A stretch of 64,000 nt of DNA from Apostichopus japonicus. Lineage: Eukaryota; Echinodermata; Holothuroidea; Aspidochirotida; Stichopodidae. The notes under the pieces were generated by a model. The model searched no databases and had not been told where the DNA came from. It saw only the letters and a program-made list of their open reading frames with translations. Positions 63,719-64,000 of this stretch are shown one piece after another. A program made the translations under genes and the position numbers. Numbering within the stretch: the stretch's first letter is position 1; every line of letters starts with the position of its first letter. The DNA lies in assembly GCF_037975245.1 (NCBI RefSeq), contig NC_092571.1:2090501-2154500 (forward strand), given 5' to 3'.

Positions 63719-64000
63719 TTAACATTTACCTCGTGCGGAGAAGTGGTTGGTCTGGGGGCAATGTTTACATGGTACCATTTCTTGTGGTACTACTACTACT
63801 AGTACCACTGCTTGGTGGTATGTCGTGTTGTAGTCAAAAGTGCACTTCCAACTGCATCAGCAACAGTTTGCAACGATTGATTGGCTGGCTGCATTTACCA
63901 AATGTCTAACGTTCAGACTCAGTGATATAAATAGCTCTGCTTCATCTGCTAAGGGTAAGTATGGTGTTATGTTCGTACATACACAATGAAAGCTGGATAA

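Larger units (their letters stand above)
59861..64000. other. Region upstream of the TIE-like gene, transposon-rich
   Basis: No supported exon. Contains a stem-loop motif (60213), a SINE copy (60465), a MITE (61100), two poly(G)-type elements (61655 onward), further poly(G) elements near 62660-62760, and a palindromic CTTAAG array (63214-63718). Promoter and first exon of the TIE-like gene may be here or beyond the window. Confidence 0.55.

Noticed and set aside
63706-63909. Small plus-strand frame with a hydrophobic leucine/valine stretch and cysteines
   Set aside because: The hydrophobic part comes from a CTACTACTA simple repeat; no homology or gene context.

Overview
The window is animal nuclear DNA: long AT-rich introns with GT/AG junctions, tRNA-derived SINEs, fragments of a non-LTR retrotransposon, foldback elements, minisatellites and very frequent poly(G)/poly(C) runs. 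Gene content (a sodium-coupled monocarboxylate transporter of the SLC5 family, and a TIE-receptor-like ectodomain with CUB and Calx-beta modules) suggests an invertebrate deuterostome. An echinoderm, perhaps a sea cucumber, is my best guess, inferred from style rather than proven.

Gene 1 (plus strand, 3446-32802) encodes an SLC5A8/SLC5A12-like Na+/monocarboxylate cotransporter of about 619 residues. Three homologous first exons (1a 3446-3799, 1b 7320-7667, 1c 10227-10583) all end in phase 0 at a consensus donor. They precede one set of fifteen common exons (16153-32802) whose phases join without a break. Exons 1a and 1b each have a TATA-like box upstream. The layout resembles UGT1-type variable first exons: each start would supply a different N-terminal segment to the same transporter body. 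Exon 1b is followed by a five-copy tandem array made from its own 3' end and splice donor.

Gene 2 (minus strand, 59860 down to 38397) is a modular extracellular protein assembled from fourteen exons. The order is CUB, CUB, short Cys-rich, CUB, EGF, Calx-beta (two exons), Calx-beta (two exons), an unrecognised module, Ig-like, then three EGF-like units that closely resemble the EGF triplet of vertebrate TIE receptors. The third unit is cut short by an in-frame stop. No transmembrane or kinase exon was found downstream, so it looks like a secreted, kinase-less TIE-like protein, or a recently broken gene. The 5' end (signal peptide and promoter) is not certain.

Regions: 1-3240 is intergenic with a perfect hairpin; 3.4-33.0 kb is gene 1; 33.0-38.1 kb is intergenic with a tandem duplication, a 63-bp minisatellite and TA repeats; 38.1-59.9 kb is gene 2, with large satellite-like arrays in its introns; 59.9-64.0 kb is intergenic and rich in miniature transposons, ending in a palindromic CTTAAG array. 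Exon coordinates were derived by hand from splice sites and phase continuity.
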